Source of the DNA: Chryseobacterium indicum
GTDB taxonomy: Bacteria; Bacteroidota; Bacteroidia; Flavobacteriales; Weeksellaceae
DNA: 64,000 nucleotides
Reading direction: 5' to 3'
NCBI RefSeq assembly: GCF_021504595.1
Contig: NZ_JACSGT010000001.1
Span: 620,001 to 684,000, forward strand
Part shown: positions 53,331 through 61,919 of the stretch, piece after piece
Layout: each line of letters begins with the position of its first letter
How positions within the stretch are numbered: position 1 is the first letter of the stretch
The notes under the pieces: generated by a model
Databases searched by the model: none
Told to the model about the DNA's origin: nothing
What the model saw: only the letters and a program-made list of their open reading frames with translations
Program-made: the position numbers and the translations under genes

Positions 53331-53540
53331 TTATTTAATAGTGTTAGCTGAATCCATTTTCATCTTCATGCTGTCAGGATTTGTTCTTGCGGTAGACATT
53401 GTGTCTGTTGTGGCAGGTGCTGCAGTTCTTGTATTATCTGCTCTTACAGAATCTGAATTGGTGGTCGACATGGAAGATTCTTTCGTACCGCAGCTTACTG
53501 CGAAAATTCCGACTGTTGCCATTAACAATAACTTTTTCAT
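53331..53540 (-). CDS. Small lipoprotein, Thr/Ser/Asp-rich
   Basis: The 69-residue product has a lipoprotein signal ending at FAVSC (Cys17), followed by a disordered Thr/Ser/Ala/Asp-rich tail that ends DSMKMKMDSANTIK. No domain is recognisable. It and the lipoprotein at 52943 share the same strand, size and tail style but are separated by terminator and repeat, so they are independent units. The function is unknown. Confidence 0.7.
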   Translation of the reverse strand: MKKLLLMATVGIFAVSCGTKESSMSTTNSDSVRADNTRTAAPATTDTMSTARTNPDSMKMKMDSANTIK

Positions 53541-53679
53541 AATATTTTATTTTTGGTGTGAATAGGTTATTTACAGTTCAAGAATTGTTCCGATAAGGTA
53601 ATATGAATATTAAAGTATCAATAAAATCAATTAAATTTTGTTAATAAATTATTTGGTACAGGATTTAAACAAATAAAAA

Positions 53680-53703
53680 GCCCCGAAATTGAAATTCCGA
53701 GGC
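53680..53703 (-). terminator. Terminator of pruA
   Basis: GCCCCGAAATT/AATTCCGAGGC stem with two imperfect positions, 44 nt beyond the pruA stop. Confidence 0.6.
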
Positions 53704-53746
53704 CTGTTTGATATAAGAACAACGATTAGGTATTGTTCATTAATGA

Positions 53747-55372
53747 TTATCCTAAATATGGATATTTGTAATCTTTAGGAGATACAAAAGTTTCTTTGAT
53801 AGATCTTACAGAAGTCCATCTCAGTAAGTTCATTTTAGAACCTGCTTTATCATTTGTTCCTGAAGCTCTGCCGCCACCGAAAGGCTGCTGACCAACAACG
53901 GCTCCTGTAGGTTTATCGTTGATGTAGAAGTTTCCGGATGCATTTTCCAATGCTTTGAATGCTTCATTTACCGCATATCTGTCCTGCGCAAAGACAGATC
54001 CCGTTAAAGAATAAGGTGAAGAAGAATCTACCAACTGTAAAGTTTCAGCCCATTTTGCATCTTCATAAACATAAACAGATAAGATTGGCCCGAAGATTTC
54101 CTCAACCATACTTTCATACTGAGGATTTGTAGTTTCAATAACAGTAGGGTGTACAAACCATCCTTTAGAATCGTCTGTTTTACCGCCGATTACAACGTTT
54201 GCTTCATCTGAAGCATTCGCTCTGTCAATATATCCTTTACATTTTTCAAAAGAATTTTTGTCAATTACTGCATTTACAAAGTTAGACGGATCTTCAGGAG
54301 AACCGATTTTGATAGAAGCGATCTGAGTTTCCATTACTTTTTTCACATCTGCCCAAAGAGACTGAGGAATATACGCTCTTGAAGCCGCAGAACATTTCTG
54401 TCCCTGATATTCGAAAGCACCTCTTACCAAAGCAGTTGCCACCGCTTCCACATTTGCAGAAGGATGCGCAATTACGAAATCTTTCCCTCCGGTTTCTCCA
54501 ACGATTCTTGGATATGTTCTGTAATTATGAATATTGTCTCCGATCATTTTCCACATTCCCTGGAACACTTTTGTAGAACCTGTAAAGTGAAGTCCTGCAA
54601 AATCTCTGTGCGCCAAAACTTTCTCAGCCGTTTCTTTTCCATCCGTGAAGATCATGTTGATAACCCCTTTTGGAAGACCTGCTTCCGTAAGAACGTCCAT
54701 GATTACTTTTGCGGAATAAACCTGCTTATCAGAAGGCTTCCAAACCACTACGTTTCCAAGCATTGCCATACAAGTTGGTAAATTTCCTGAAATCGCTGTA
54801 AAGTTGAAAGGAGTTACCGCAAAACAGAATCCTTCCAATGGTCTGTATTCCACTCTGTTCCAGATTCCTGCGTCAGAAACCGGCTGTTCAGAATACATTT
54901 CTGTCATAAATTCTACGTTGAATCTTAAGAAATCGATGAATTCACAAGCGGAATCAATTTCAGCCTGATGAACATTTTTAGACTGTCCGATCATCGTTGC
55001 TGCATTAATAACGTCTCTGTAAGGTCCAGCCAAAAGATCAGCCGCTTTTAAGAAAATGGCAGCACGGTGTTCCCATCCCAGTTCGTTCCATTCTTTTTTC
55101 GCAGCCAGTGCAGCGTTTATCGCATCATCTACATGCTGCATGGTTCCTCTGTGATAAAATCCGAAATCGTGCGCATGATCCTGAGGCGACTGAAGCTGAA
55201 CTTTATCTCCTGTTTTTACTTCTTCACCATTGATGATCATTGGGATTTCGATCTTTTCTGCCCACATTTTTTTGTACTGGGCGATCAGACTTTTTACTTC
55301 CGGAGTTCCCGGTGCATACGAATTTACGGGCTCGTTTACTGCAAATGGTACTTGCGAAATTGCTTTAGACAT
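53747..55372 (-). CDS. pruA: L-glutamate gamma-semialdehyde dehydrogenase
   Basis: This enzyme catalyses the second step of proline catabolism, oxidising glutamate semialdehyde (from P5C) to glutamate with NAD+. The ATG at 55372 gives 541 residues, the usual length for the stand-alone type. A longer upstream frame reads into repeats. Catalytic Cys327 lies in GQKCSAASRAY, the general base Glu in GETGGKDFV, and FGGGRASGTNDKAG is the C-terminal family motif. No proline dehydrogenase gene is adjacent, so the pathway is split in this genome. Confidence 0.96.
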   Translation of the reverse strand: MSKAISQVPFAVNEPVNSYAPGTPEVKSLIAQYKKMWAEKIEIPMIINGEEVKTGDKVQLQSPQDHAHDFGFYHRGTMQHVDDAINAALAAKKEWNELGWEHRAAIFLKAADLLAGPYRDVINAATMIGQSKNVHQAEIDSACEFIDFLRFNVEFMTEMYSEQPVSDAGIWNRVEYRPLEGFCFAVTPFNFTAISGNLPTCMAMLGNVVVWKPSDKQVYSAKVIMDVLTEAGLPKGVINMIFTDGKETAEKVLAHRDFAGLHFTGSTKVFQGMWKMIGDNIHNYRTYPRIVGETGGKDFVIAHPSANVEAVATALVRGAFEYQGQKCSAASRAYIPQSLWADVKKVMETQIASIKIGSPEDPSNFVNAVIDKNSFEKCKGYIDRANASDEANVVIGGKTDDSKGWFVHPTVIETTNPQYESMVEEIFGPILSVYVYEDAKWAETLQLVDSSSPYSLTGSVFAQDRYAVNEAFKALENASGNFYINDKPTGAVVGQQPFGGGRASGTNDKAGSKMNLLRWTSVRSIKETFVSPKDYKYPYLG

Positions 55373-55441
55373 ATTAGTTGTATATTTTTTATTTGCTAAT
55401 GATACAAATTTACAACAATTATTTGGGTCGGAGAGAATGTG

Positions 55442-55946
55442 TGAATGGTCAATTTTGCTTTGCAAGTGAATTGGGAATTTTTGAATATAGCTGAAAAATC
55501 GACAGGCATGACGAATTGACAATTCACCATTGGTTTTTACATTTAACAGTCAATTTTGCTTCGCAAGTGAATTGTGAATTTTTGAATATAATTGAAAATT
55601 GACAGGAATGACGAATTTACAATTAACAATTCACCATTTATTTTCAAAGTTAACAGTCAATTTTGCTTCGCAAGTGAATTGTGAACTTTTGAATATAATT
55701 GAAAATTGACAGGCATGAGGAATTGACAATTCACCATTGGTTTCCACAGTTAACAGTCAATTTTGCTTCGCAAGTGAATTGGGAATTTTAAAATATAATT
55801 GAAAATTGACAGACATGACAAATTAACAATTCAAAATTGATTTTTCTGTTAACAGTCAATTTTGCTTCGCAAGTGAATTGTGAATTTTAAAATATTATTG
55901 AAAAATTGACAAGTATAACGAATTGACAATTCACCATTCACCATTA
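55442..55946. repeat. Tandem repeat, five units of about 100 bp
   Basis: Units starting with GTCAATTTTGCTTCGCAAG (first copy slightly different) begin at 55448, 55549, 55656, 55756 and 55855, with periods of 101, 107, 100 and 99 nt. Each contains a TTGC-TTC-GCAA mini-hairpin and the words GAATTGACAATTCACC, which pairs with AGTGAATTG in the same unit. It fills the 580-nt gap between pruA and the topoisomerase gene. Confidence 0.85.
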
Positions 55947-55952
55947 ATTCTT

Positions 55953-57056
55953 CTACATTTTCTCAGTTTCTAAAATTTTTAAAACTAATTTTTCTTCCTG
56001 TGTAAGATCTGCTTTACCATCATTTTCCTCTATTTGTTCAAGCTCATCAAGATACTTTTTGATGGTGTTGTTTTCATACAGATTAATAACCAAAGGATGG
56101 ACATAATATTTTCTGCATACCGTACTTGTATTTCCAAGATGGGAAGCAACTATTTCAAGGGCTTCTTTTACTTTTTTCTTATATTCTGTATGTGTTTCTG
56201 CATAACCGATTTCCTTAAAAGCAATCAAAGCATTTACGGTTCCCGACCACGTTCTGAAATCTTTAGCCGTAAAATCTTCACCGCTGATTTCTTTAATATA
56301 GTCGTTTACCATTCCGGAGTCTACAGTATGGCGGTTTCCTTCATCATCAATATACTGAAAAAGCTCTCTTCCGGGAATATCTTTGCATTTCTGTACAAGT
56401 CTGGAAAGTCTTCTGCTTTTCAGATCAATATCATGCATTACGCCTTTTTTTCCTTTAAAATGAAAAGTTATTTTCTGTCCTTTAACCTGAACATGTTTCT
56501 CCTTTAAAGTCGTTAAACCGAAAGAACCATACAATTTTTCATACGCATTATTGCCAATTCTTATGTTGGTTCTCTGCATTAAACTTACGATCAGTGCAAG
56601 AATCTTTCTTTTTTCAAAATTTCTTAAGGCTAAATCTTTCTCCACCTGAAGACGGATATCAGGTAAAGCATACCCGAACTGAAGCATTCTGTAAAACTTT
56701 GTGTGATTTCTCAAAGCACTCCAAAGCGGATGATAACGGTATTGTTTTCGTTTTTTAACATCGAAACCTGTCGCCTGAAGATGTCCGTTGTCCAGCGCAC
56801 AGATCCAGACATTTTCCCACGCCGGAGGAATAACCAGCTTGTTAATTCTTGTAATTTCTTCTTTGTCCCTGATCTTTTCGCCGTCTTTGTAGTAAGAATA
56901 TTTTTTTCCGGTTTTCTTCCGGGTAATTCCGGCTGTTTCTGCATCGGTGGTATATATAAGATGTACCGCCTTTGCAGAGGCTACCGGATCTTTCATAATT
57001 TTTACGATCTTCGAAGGCTTCAGATGTGAGATGAGTTCTAGGTCTGAATTTTCCAT
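55953..57056 (-). CDS. DNA topoisomerase IB
   Basis: This poxvirus/bacterial-type topoisomerase IB, 367 residues, relaxes supercoils by a transient 3'-phosphotyrosine link. Conserved segments are VIPPAWENVWICALDNGHLQ (N-terminal DNA-binding part), RNFEKRKILALIVSLMQRTN, IRIGNNAYEKLYGSFGLTTL (with catalytic Arg), KDFRTWSGTVNA and the Tyr318 region VCRKYYVHP. All look intact. Such enzymes are accessory in bacteria and scattered among lineages. A 50-residue acidic/helical tail follows the catalytic Tyr. Confidence 0.94.
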   Translation of the reverse strand: MENSDLELISHLKPSKIVKIMKDPVASAKAVHLIYTTDAETAGITRKKTGKKYSYYKDGEKIRDKEEITRINKLVIPPAWENVWICALDNGHLQATGFDVKKRKQYRYHPLWSALRNHTKFYRMLQFGYALPDIRLQVEKDLALRNFEKRKILALIVSLMQRTNIRIGNNAYEKLYGSFGLTTLKEKHVQVKGQKITFHFKGKKGVMHDIDLKSRRLSRLVQKCKDIPGRELFQYIDDEGNRHTVDSGMVNDYIKEISGEDFTAKDFRTWSGTVNALIAFKEIGYAETHTEYKKKVKEALEIVASHLGNTSTVCRKYYVHPLVINLYENNTIKKYLDELEQIEENDGKADLTQEEKLVLKILETEKM

Positions 57057-57068
57057 ACGATGATTTGG

Positions 57069-57236
57069 TTAAGAGTTCCTACCCCTTGAAAACAGCCATA
57101 AGATAATAGCTATTACGGCGACTACTACGATAATTCCCCACCACATTCCTGCTTTAAAGATCGTTTCTACTGCTTCGCAGCTTGTTAAAGTCAGCAGACA
57201 CAATGCGGTCATGCTGTATAAGCTCCATTTTTTCAT
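57069..57236 (-). CDS. Tiny lipoprotein with one membrane helix
   Basis: A 55-residue product has a lipoprotein signal ending at LTLTSC (Cys20), EAVETIFKAG, then a single hydrophobic helix (residues 30-49) and a basic end RGRNS. From memory, close relatives are common in flavobacteria and sometimes carry the misleading name phosphatidate cytidylyltransferase; nothing here supports enzyme activity. It lies 12 nt from the topoisomerase gene and 30 nt from DUF6526 on the same strand, so the three may form one operon. Confidence 0.72.
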   Translation of the reverse strand: MKKWSLYSMTALCLLTLTSCEAVETIFKAGMWWGIIVVVAVIAIILWLFSRGRNS

Positions 57237-57265
57237 GATTAATTTACTATTTGGTGTTTGTTATT

Positions 57266-57703
57266 TTATACTCTGTGATGATCCGGTCGCCATTTTTTTA
57301 TAGACCGTTTGATCTCATCACCCGAAATATTATCATTCAGTGCTTTGTAAAGAAGTTCTTTAAACTCATCGTCGTAAGAAAATCTCAATGCAGCGATCTG
57401 GTCAAATTTCAGTCTGTTTTCAACCTCATCAGATCTCTGCTGGAAAAGTTCGTAATACCTCTGTTTAAATTCTAATCTAACCAATCGGTTCTGTAAAACC
57501 AAGGCATAATGCTGTCTCAGCATAATCGCAAGATAGAAAAGAAGAAAAATAACAGCAGAAAATAAAATCCAGATCAGTTGGTTGGTTTCATCATTAAAGA
57601 TTTTATAAATGCCAAATATTTCCAGTCCCAAAAGCAATGGAAGATAAATGAAATGATGTGGCGGATAAAATTTCCTGTGATTTTTGTAATTCTGACTTTC
57701 CAT
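57266..57703 (-). CDS. DUF6526 membrane protein
   Basis: The 145-residue protein begins MESQNYKNHRKFYPPHHFIY, typical of DUF6526. It has two membrane helices (about 18-35 and 42-62) and a charged helical C-terminal half (RLVRLEFKQRYYELFQQRSD, KWRPDHHRV). The function is unknown. It is the first gene of a likely DUF6526-lipoprotein-topoisomerase unit on the minus strand. Confidence 0.82.
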   Translation of the reverse strand: MESQNYKNHRKFYPPHHFIYLPLLLGLEIFGIYKIFNDETNQLIWILFSAVIFLLFYLAIMLRQHYALVLQNRLVRLEFKQRYYELFQQRSDEVENRLKFDQIAALRFSYDDEFKELLYKALNDNISGDEIKRSIKKWRPDHHRV

Positions 57704-57840
57704 ATTTTGTAAGTAAGCAATAACCTTTCCAAAATGTTAAATTTTAACAACAATTGATTTTTGTGGTATCTAAATATTATCGTTTTCTTACCCATAATTC
57801 GAAATTACTGCTTTTTCTTCATCATTAAAAGGATTGTTTT

Positions 57841-57959
57841 CAGGAGCTTTTTCCGGCTTTCCACACTCGCTGTTTCTTGATTTTTGGATTTGCGGCGGCG
57901 GAGCCGCCGCAAATCCAAAAACTATAAACGAGCTCAGACAAATGCTGCAATCCGGGCTA
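57841..57959 (-). ncRNA. Structured RNA-like element, copy 3 (minus strand)
   Basis: On the minus strand it starts TAGCCCGGATTGCAG and ends AAAGCCGGAAAAAGCTCC, matching the ends of the other two copies (18401-18508, 60252-60356). The closing stem pairs CCGG (57952-57955) with CCGG (57853-57856). The middle of this copy is occupied by the GC-rich palindrome at 57881-57921, which would extend it as a long hairpin. Open frames across this region are explained by the element and are not called as genes. Confidence 0.55.
57881..57921. repeat. GC-rich perfect palindrome, 19-bp arms
   Basis: Arms begin TTTTTGGATTTGCGGCGGC, with loop GGA. It is of the same type as the palindromes at 13574 and 43632 and sits inside the variable loop of the structured element. 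Confidence 0.85.
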
Positions 57960-58120
57960 GGATTTCTGTCGTTCCACAAACATTTGCCATTTCAGGAAAT
58001 CAAGAATAACAAAGCACAGAAAAACGTTCAATCATGCAGAAACGGTTTAAAAACAACAATAATTTCATCTTCAAAACTCAAAAAATTCGTAACTTTCCCT
58101 CTTTAAAAAATTAAGATAAA

Positions 58121-59890
58121 ATGACTTCAAAGGAAAAAGTAGCTGCGCTTCGTGAAGAAATGCAGAAAAATAATGTTGATGCATTTATAGTATATTCTGC
58201 AGATCCTCACATGAGCGAATATCTGCCGGAAGAATGGCAGGAGAGAGCATGGCTATCGGGATTTCTGGGTTCTGCAGGTTTTGTGGTAGTTACCAAAGAT
58301 AAAGCGGGACTCTGGACAGACGGAAGATATTTTACACAGGCTCCGATCGAACTGGCTGGTTCAGGAATCGATCTTTTCAAAGACGGAATGGAAGGAACAC
58401 CTCATTATATCGACTGGATCATTTCTGAAATTCCTGCGAACGGAAAAGTAGCAGTAAATGCTTTGGCAACTTCTCACGCCAACTGGGAATTGTTAACACA
58501 GAAATTAAACGCAAAAAATATTACCCTTGAAGACCTTCCTTTACTGAAAGAAATCTGGAAAGACAGGGGAACACCTTCGAAAAATCCAATATATGTACAT
58601 CCTGTAGAAAGAGCGGGAAAATCTGTTGTGGATAAAATTGCTGCAATACGCCAGAAAATGGAAGATATTGAGGCAACGGTACATATCATTTCAAGCTTGG
58701 ATGATGTAGCATGGACGCTGAATTTAAGAGGAAGCGATGTAGAAAGTAATCCTGTGTTTTTAGGCTATATCGTCATCACTAAAAACGATGCGAAATTATT
58801 CACAGATCTGGATAAACTTGAAGTAGAAGCCAGAAAACAACTGGATGAAGCATGGGTGAAAATGATGCCTTATGAAGAATTCTACAACTGCCTGAAAGAA
58901 TTTAAAAACGAAAAAGTTCTCGTTTCACCAAACAGCAACCAGTCGATTTTTGAAGCGTTGAAATCTGAAAACGAATTCATTAAAGCTCCGGTTCCCGGAA
59001 ATCTGATGAAAGCCCAGAAAAACGAGACCGAACTTGAAGGTTTCAGAAAAGTAATGGTAAGAGATGGCGTTGCAATGGTGAAATTCTTGTACTGGCTGAC
59101 TCACAACGCCGGAAAAGAAGCCATGAACGAATATTCTATCGGTGAAAAACTGAGAGGTTTCCGTGCAGAAGGCGAAAATTTCGTAGGAGAAAGTTTCGGA
59201 AGCATCGTTGGTTATAAAGACAACGGAGCCATCATGCATTATTCTGCAAAAAGCGAAGGAAGCAAAGAAGTTACCAATGATGCAAGTATTCTGGTAGATT
59301 CCGGAGGTCAGTATCTTGAAGGGACGACCGATATTACTAGAACTTTAGCTTTAGGAGCAGTTTCTGAAGAATTTAAAAGAAATTCTACGTTGGTTTTACA
59401 GGGATTGATCCGTCTTTCCATGGTGAAATTCCCGAAGGGAACAAGAGGTGTTCAGCTGGATGCGATTGCAAGACTTCCGCTTTGGATGGAAGGTAAAGAT
59501 TACAATCACGGAACCGGACATGGAGTAGGAAGCTTTATGAACGTTCACGAAGGTCCGCAAAACATCAGAAAAGATATGAATCCGCAGGAATTATTGGTAG
59601 GAATGGTCTGCTCAAATGAACCTGGATATTATCTGGAAGGTGAGTACGGAATCCGTCATGAAAACCTGATTGCTGTAAAAGAATCTGAGACCACCATTCA
59701 TGGTACTTTCTACGAATTTGAGACTTTAACATTCTGTCCGTTCTTTAAAGATACCATTGTGAAAGAAATTCTTTCTGAGGAAGAAATCAACTGGCTGAAT
59801 GTTTATCACAAAACATGTGAGGAGAAAATAGCGCCATTCTTGGAAGGTGAAGTCAAAAACTGGTTCCTTGAACTGGTAAGTCCTTTGTAA
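58121..59890 (+). CDS. Xaa-Pro aminopeptidase (M24B)
   Basis: This cytoplasmic metallopeptidase of the aminopeptidase P family removes an N-terminal residue before proline. It has 589 residues, the three-domain long form: two creatinase-type N-terminal domains (1-310) and a pita-bread catalytic domain. Metal ligands are Asp393 and Asp404 (VDSGGQYLEGTTDITR), the His in NHGTGHGVGSF and Glu residues in CSNEPGYYLEGEYGIRHEN. No signal peptide is present. It has its own terminator. Confidence 0.94.
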   Translation: MTSKEKVAALREEMQKNNVDAFIVYSADPHMSEYLPEEWQERAWLSGFLGSAGFVVVTKDKAGLWTDGRYFTQAPIELAGSGIDLFKDGMEGTPHYIDWIISEIPANGKVAVNALATSHANWELLTQKLNAKNITLEDLPLLKEIWKDRGTPSKNPIYVHPVERAGKSVVDKIAAIRQKMEDIEATVHIISSLDDVAWTLNLRGSDVESNPVFLGYIVITKNDAKLFTDLDKLEVEARKQLDEAWVKMMPYEEFYNCLKEFKNEKVLVSPNSNQSIFEALKSENEFIKAPVPGNLMKAQKNETELEGFRKVMVRDGVAMVKFLYWLTHNAGKEAMNEYSIGEKLRGFRAEGENFVGESFGSIVGYKDNGAIMHYSAKSEGSKEVTNDASILVDSGGQYLEGTTDITRTLALGAVSEEFKRNSTLVLQGLIRLSMVKFPKGTRGVQLDAIARLPLWMEGKDYNHGTGHGVGSFMNVHEGPQNIRKDMNPQELLVGMVCSNEPGYYLEGEYGIRHENLIAVKESETTIHGTFYEFETLTFCPFFKDTIVKEILSEEEINWLNVYHKTCEEKIAPFLEGEVKNWFLELVSPL

Positions 59891-59907
59891 AAGAAAATAA
59901 ACAGATT

Positions 59908-59945
59908 AAAACCCGTCCTGCAAGTATTTGCAGGACGGGTTTTTT
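59908..59945 (+). terminator. Strong terminator of the aminopeptidase gene
   Basis: AAAACCCGTCCTGCAA stem with its complement, GTA-type loop and a T-run. Confidence 0.9.
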
Positions 59946-60011
59946 GCATTACCGTATTTTTACGGGTATGATTTTAGGGTTTATCCTGAAAAAATAAAAT
60001 GAAACCTAATT

Positions 60012-60100
60012 TATCTTTGTATCAACAAAAAGACATCATTCATATCTTCATATAGTAAATTCAAAGCAGGTAATCATCTCAGTCCTTGAGGTGATTTTTT
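60012..60100 (+). ncRNA. Candidate orphan small RNA with promoter and terminator
   Basis: TATCTTTG (60012-60019) is a promoter box. About 50 nt later a terminator stem AATCATCTCA/TGAGGTGATT (60072-60096) with T6 follows. No start codon lies between, so the transcript of roughly 75 nt would be non-coding. It is placed between the aminopeptidase terminator and the repeat at 60128. Confidence 0.5.
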
Positions 60101-60127
60101 ATTTCTATGTTTTGCCTTATGGAAATT

Positions 60128-60179
60128 CCCCTCCAAAGGAGGGGTGGCGAAAATTTCGAAGAAATTTTTGACGGGGTGG
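60128..60179 (+). repeat. Dispersed intergenic repeat A, copy 2
   Basis: Hairpin CCCCTCC-AAA-GGAGGGG, a second A/T hairpin AAAATTTC/GAAATTTT and GACGGGGTGG, in the same order as at 18241-18291 and at the same distance from the next structured element. Confidence 0.75.
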
Positions 60180-60251
60180 TTACAAAGTGGGAAAGATAAA
60201 ATTTGCTTTAAAGATGAATTTAGAAAACCAATAATTAATTTCCGACATTCT

Positions 60252-60356
60252 TAGCCCGGATAGAAACGGTTACCCCGCAACAAAGATTGGAAGCAATGGC
60301 AAAAGCTGTGGCTTGTTTGGCGTGAGGAGTATGAGTGGATAGCCGGAAACAGCTCC
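60252..60356 (+). ncRNA. Structured RNA-like element, copy 2 of 3
   Basis: It starts TAGCCCGGATAGAAACGG and ends GGATAGCCGGAAACAGCTCC. The closing stem pairs CCGG (60256-60259) with CCGG (60343-60346), where copy 1 has CGTG with CACG. Shared inner blocks with copy 1 are CGGTTACCCC and TGAGGAGTATGAG/CGAGGAGTATGAG. It lies 125 nt upstream of mnmE in a 590-nt gap. Confidence 0.55.
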
Positions 60357-60468
60357 AAAATAAAATGTTTGAAAGTATTGAGATTGATTTTTATGTTACT
60401 GAAAATATTTTGAATTCGTTAAATTATTGCAATAGATAAAGGATATTTTTGTTTGCGGTTAAAAACCG

Positions 60469-60476
60469 TAAATTTG
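60469..60476 (+). promoter_or_regulatory. Promoter -7 box 4 nt from the mnmE start
   Basis: TAAATTTG ends 4 nt before the ATG at 60481, with a TTTTTG -33 candidate 17 nt upstream of it. The spacer holds a small inverted repeat CGGTT-aaa-AACCG. Confidence 0.6.
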
Positions 60477-60480
60477 CAGC

Positions 60481-61866
60481 ATGAATAACGATACCATTTG
60501 TGCGTTGGCAACTGCCAATGGAGTAGGTGCTTTAGGAATTATAAGAGTTTCGGGGGATGAAGCTTTAGCTGTTGTGCAAAAGTCTTTTCCGGCGAAAAAT
60601 TTGGCAAAACAGAAGTCTCACACCATTCATTACGGATATTTTATGGATGGAGAAGAGGCAATTGATGAAGTGATGCTTTCTATTTTTCTGGCTCCGAAAA
60701 GTTTTACCACGGAAAATTCTGTGGAAATAGCCTTTCACGGCTCCCCGCACATTGGGAAACGTATTCTTGAAACCCTGATTAAAAACGGTGCAAGGATGGC
60801 AAAAGCCGGAGAATTTACGCTTCGTGCTTTCATCAATGGAAGAATTGATCTTTCTCAGGCTGAGGCGATTGCCGATGTTATTGCGTCTGAAAATGAAGCT
60901 TCGAGGAAAGTGGCAATTAATCAGTTGAAAGGAGGGATTACGAACGAAATTTCTTTCCTGAGAAACGATTTGCTGAATTTTGTTTCTTTAATTGAACTGG
61001 AACTCGATTTTGCAGAGGAAGATGTAGAATTTGCGGACCGATTGGCTTTGGTTGAGCTTTTAAATAAAATCGAAATAAAGTTAAATTCCCTTATTGAAAG
61101 CTTCCAATACGGAAATGCCATCAAAAACGGAACTGCAGTTGCCATCATCGGCAAACCGAATGCCGGAAAATCGACTCTCCTCAATGCTTTGCTAAAGGAA
61201 GAAAGAGCGATTGTAAGCAACATTGCCGGAACAACGAGGGACACGATAGAGGAGGTTCTTCATATAAAAGGTCATGCTTTCCGATTAATTGACACGGCAG
61301 GATTGCGTGAAACGATGGATGAAATTGAGGCAATTGGTGTAAAAAAAGCCAAAGAAAAGGTTGAAAATGCCAATATACTGGTTTATTTAGCCGATGCTGC
61401 AACAGAAGATTTTTCCGAAGACATTGAAATGATTCAGTCTCTGCAAAGAGATGATCTGAAACTGATTATCTGTGCAACAAAAATTGATGAGGTTTCTCCT
61501 GCAACATATGAAAAAGTTGAAGATATTTTCAGAAATGCAATATCTCAGGAATTTGATTTTATTAAAATTTCTGCTGTTGAAAATCAGAATATTCAGGATC
61601 TTAAAAATGAATTGTCTTCTTACGTAGAACAGTTAAAAGCTTCTGAAAACAATGTTGTGATTACCAATCAGCGCCATTTTGAAGCATTACAGAAATCTTT
61701 GGAAGCCGTACAAAAAGTAAAAGAAGCAATTACTTTCCAAATTTCCACCGAGCTTTTAGCCTACGAACTGAGAAACGCACTGGAACATCTCGGAGAAATT
61801 TCGGGCGAGGTTACAAACGATGAGGTTTTGGGGAATATTTTTTCGAAGTTTTGTATCGGCAAATAA
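60481..61866 (+). CDS. mnmE: tRNA uridine-5-carboxymethylaminomethyl modification GTPase
   Basis: MnmE works with MnmG to modify U34 of certain tRNAs, which protects decoding of split codon boxes. The product has 461 residues: an N-terminal folate-binding domain, a helical domain and an inserted G domain with P-loop GKPNAGKST (224-232), DTAGLRE and ATKID. It ends with the invariant FCIGK, whose Cys is required in the family. The last 18 nt, which encode this end, are a known integration target of genomic islands in other bacteria, and an integrase gene follows. It is probably leaderless. Confidence 0.97.
   Translation: MNNDTICALATANGVGALGIIRVSGDEALAVVQKSFPAKNLAKQKSHTIHYGYFMDGEEAIDEVMLSIFLAPKSFTTENSVEIAFHGSPHIGKRILETLIKNGARMAKAGEFTLRAFINGRIDLSQAEAIADVIASENEASRKVAINQLKGGITNEISFLRNDLLNFVSLIELELDFAEEDVEFADRLALVELLNKIEIKLNSLIESFQYGNAIKNGTAVAIIGKPNAGKSTLLNALLKEERAIVSNIAGTTRDTIEEVLHIKGHAFRLIDTAGLRETMDEIEAIGVKKAKEKVENANILVYLADAATEDFSEDIEMIQSLQRDDLKLIICATKIDEVSPATYEKVEDIFRNAISQEFDFIKISAVENQNIQDLKNELSSYVEQLKASENNVVITNQRHFEALQKSLEAVQKVKEAITFQISTELLAYELRNALEHLGEISGEVTNDEVLGNIFSKFCIGK
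61849..61866 (+). other. Probable integration site at the mnmE 3' end
   Basis: TTTTGTATCGGCAAATAA encodes the conserved FCIGK end and stop. The equivalent stretch is the attachment site of Salmonella genomic island 1. An integrase gene begins 163 nt downstream. The matching second att copy would lie beyond the window. Confidence 0.5.
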
Positions 61867-61919
61867 ATTACCTTTCTTTTAGTTTTATTTATTTTCTTTT
61901 ATTTGATAATCAGTAATTT

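Noticed and set aside
55376..55522. N-terminal extension of pruA by about 50 residues
   Set aside because: The added part is encoded by repeat sequence; the family N-terminus begins at the ATG at 55372.
55442..55946. CRISPR-like repeat locus
   Set aside because: The whole unit of about 100 bp is repeated, with no short repeat and unique-spacer structure.
57788..57979. Open frame of 63 codons on the minus strand next to pepP
   Set aside because: It runs across the structured element and the GC palindrome. It has no signal or family resemblance and is explained by non-coding structure, although its last residues look protein-like.
57834..58106. Plus-strand open frame of 90 codons upstream of the aminopeptidase gene
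   Set aside because: It crosses the palindrome and the promoter region of the aminopeptidase gene, and its composition does not look coding.
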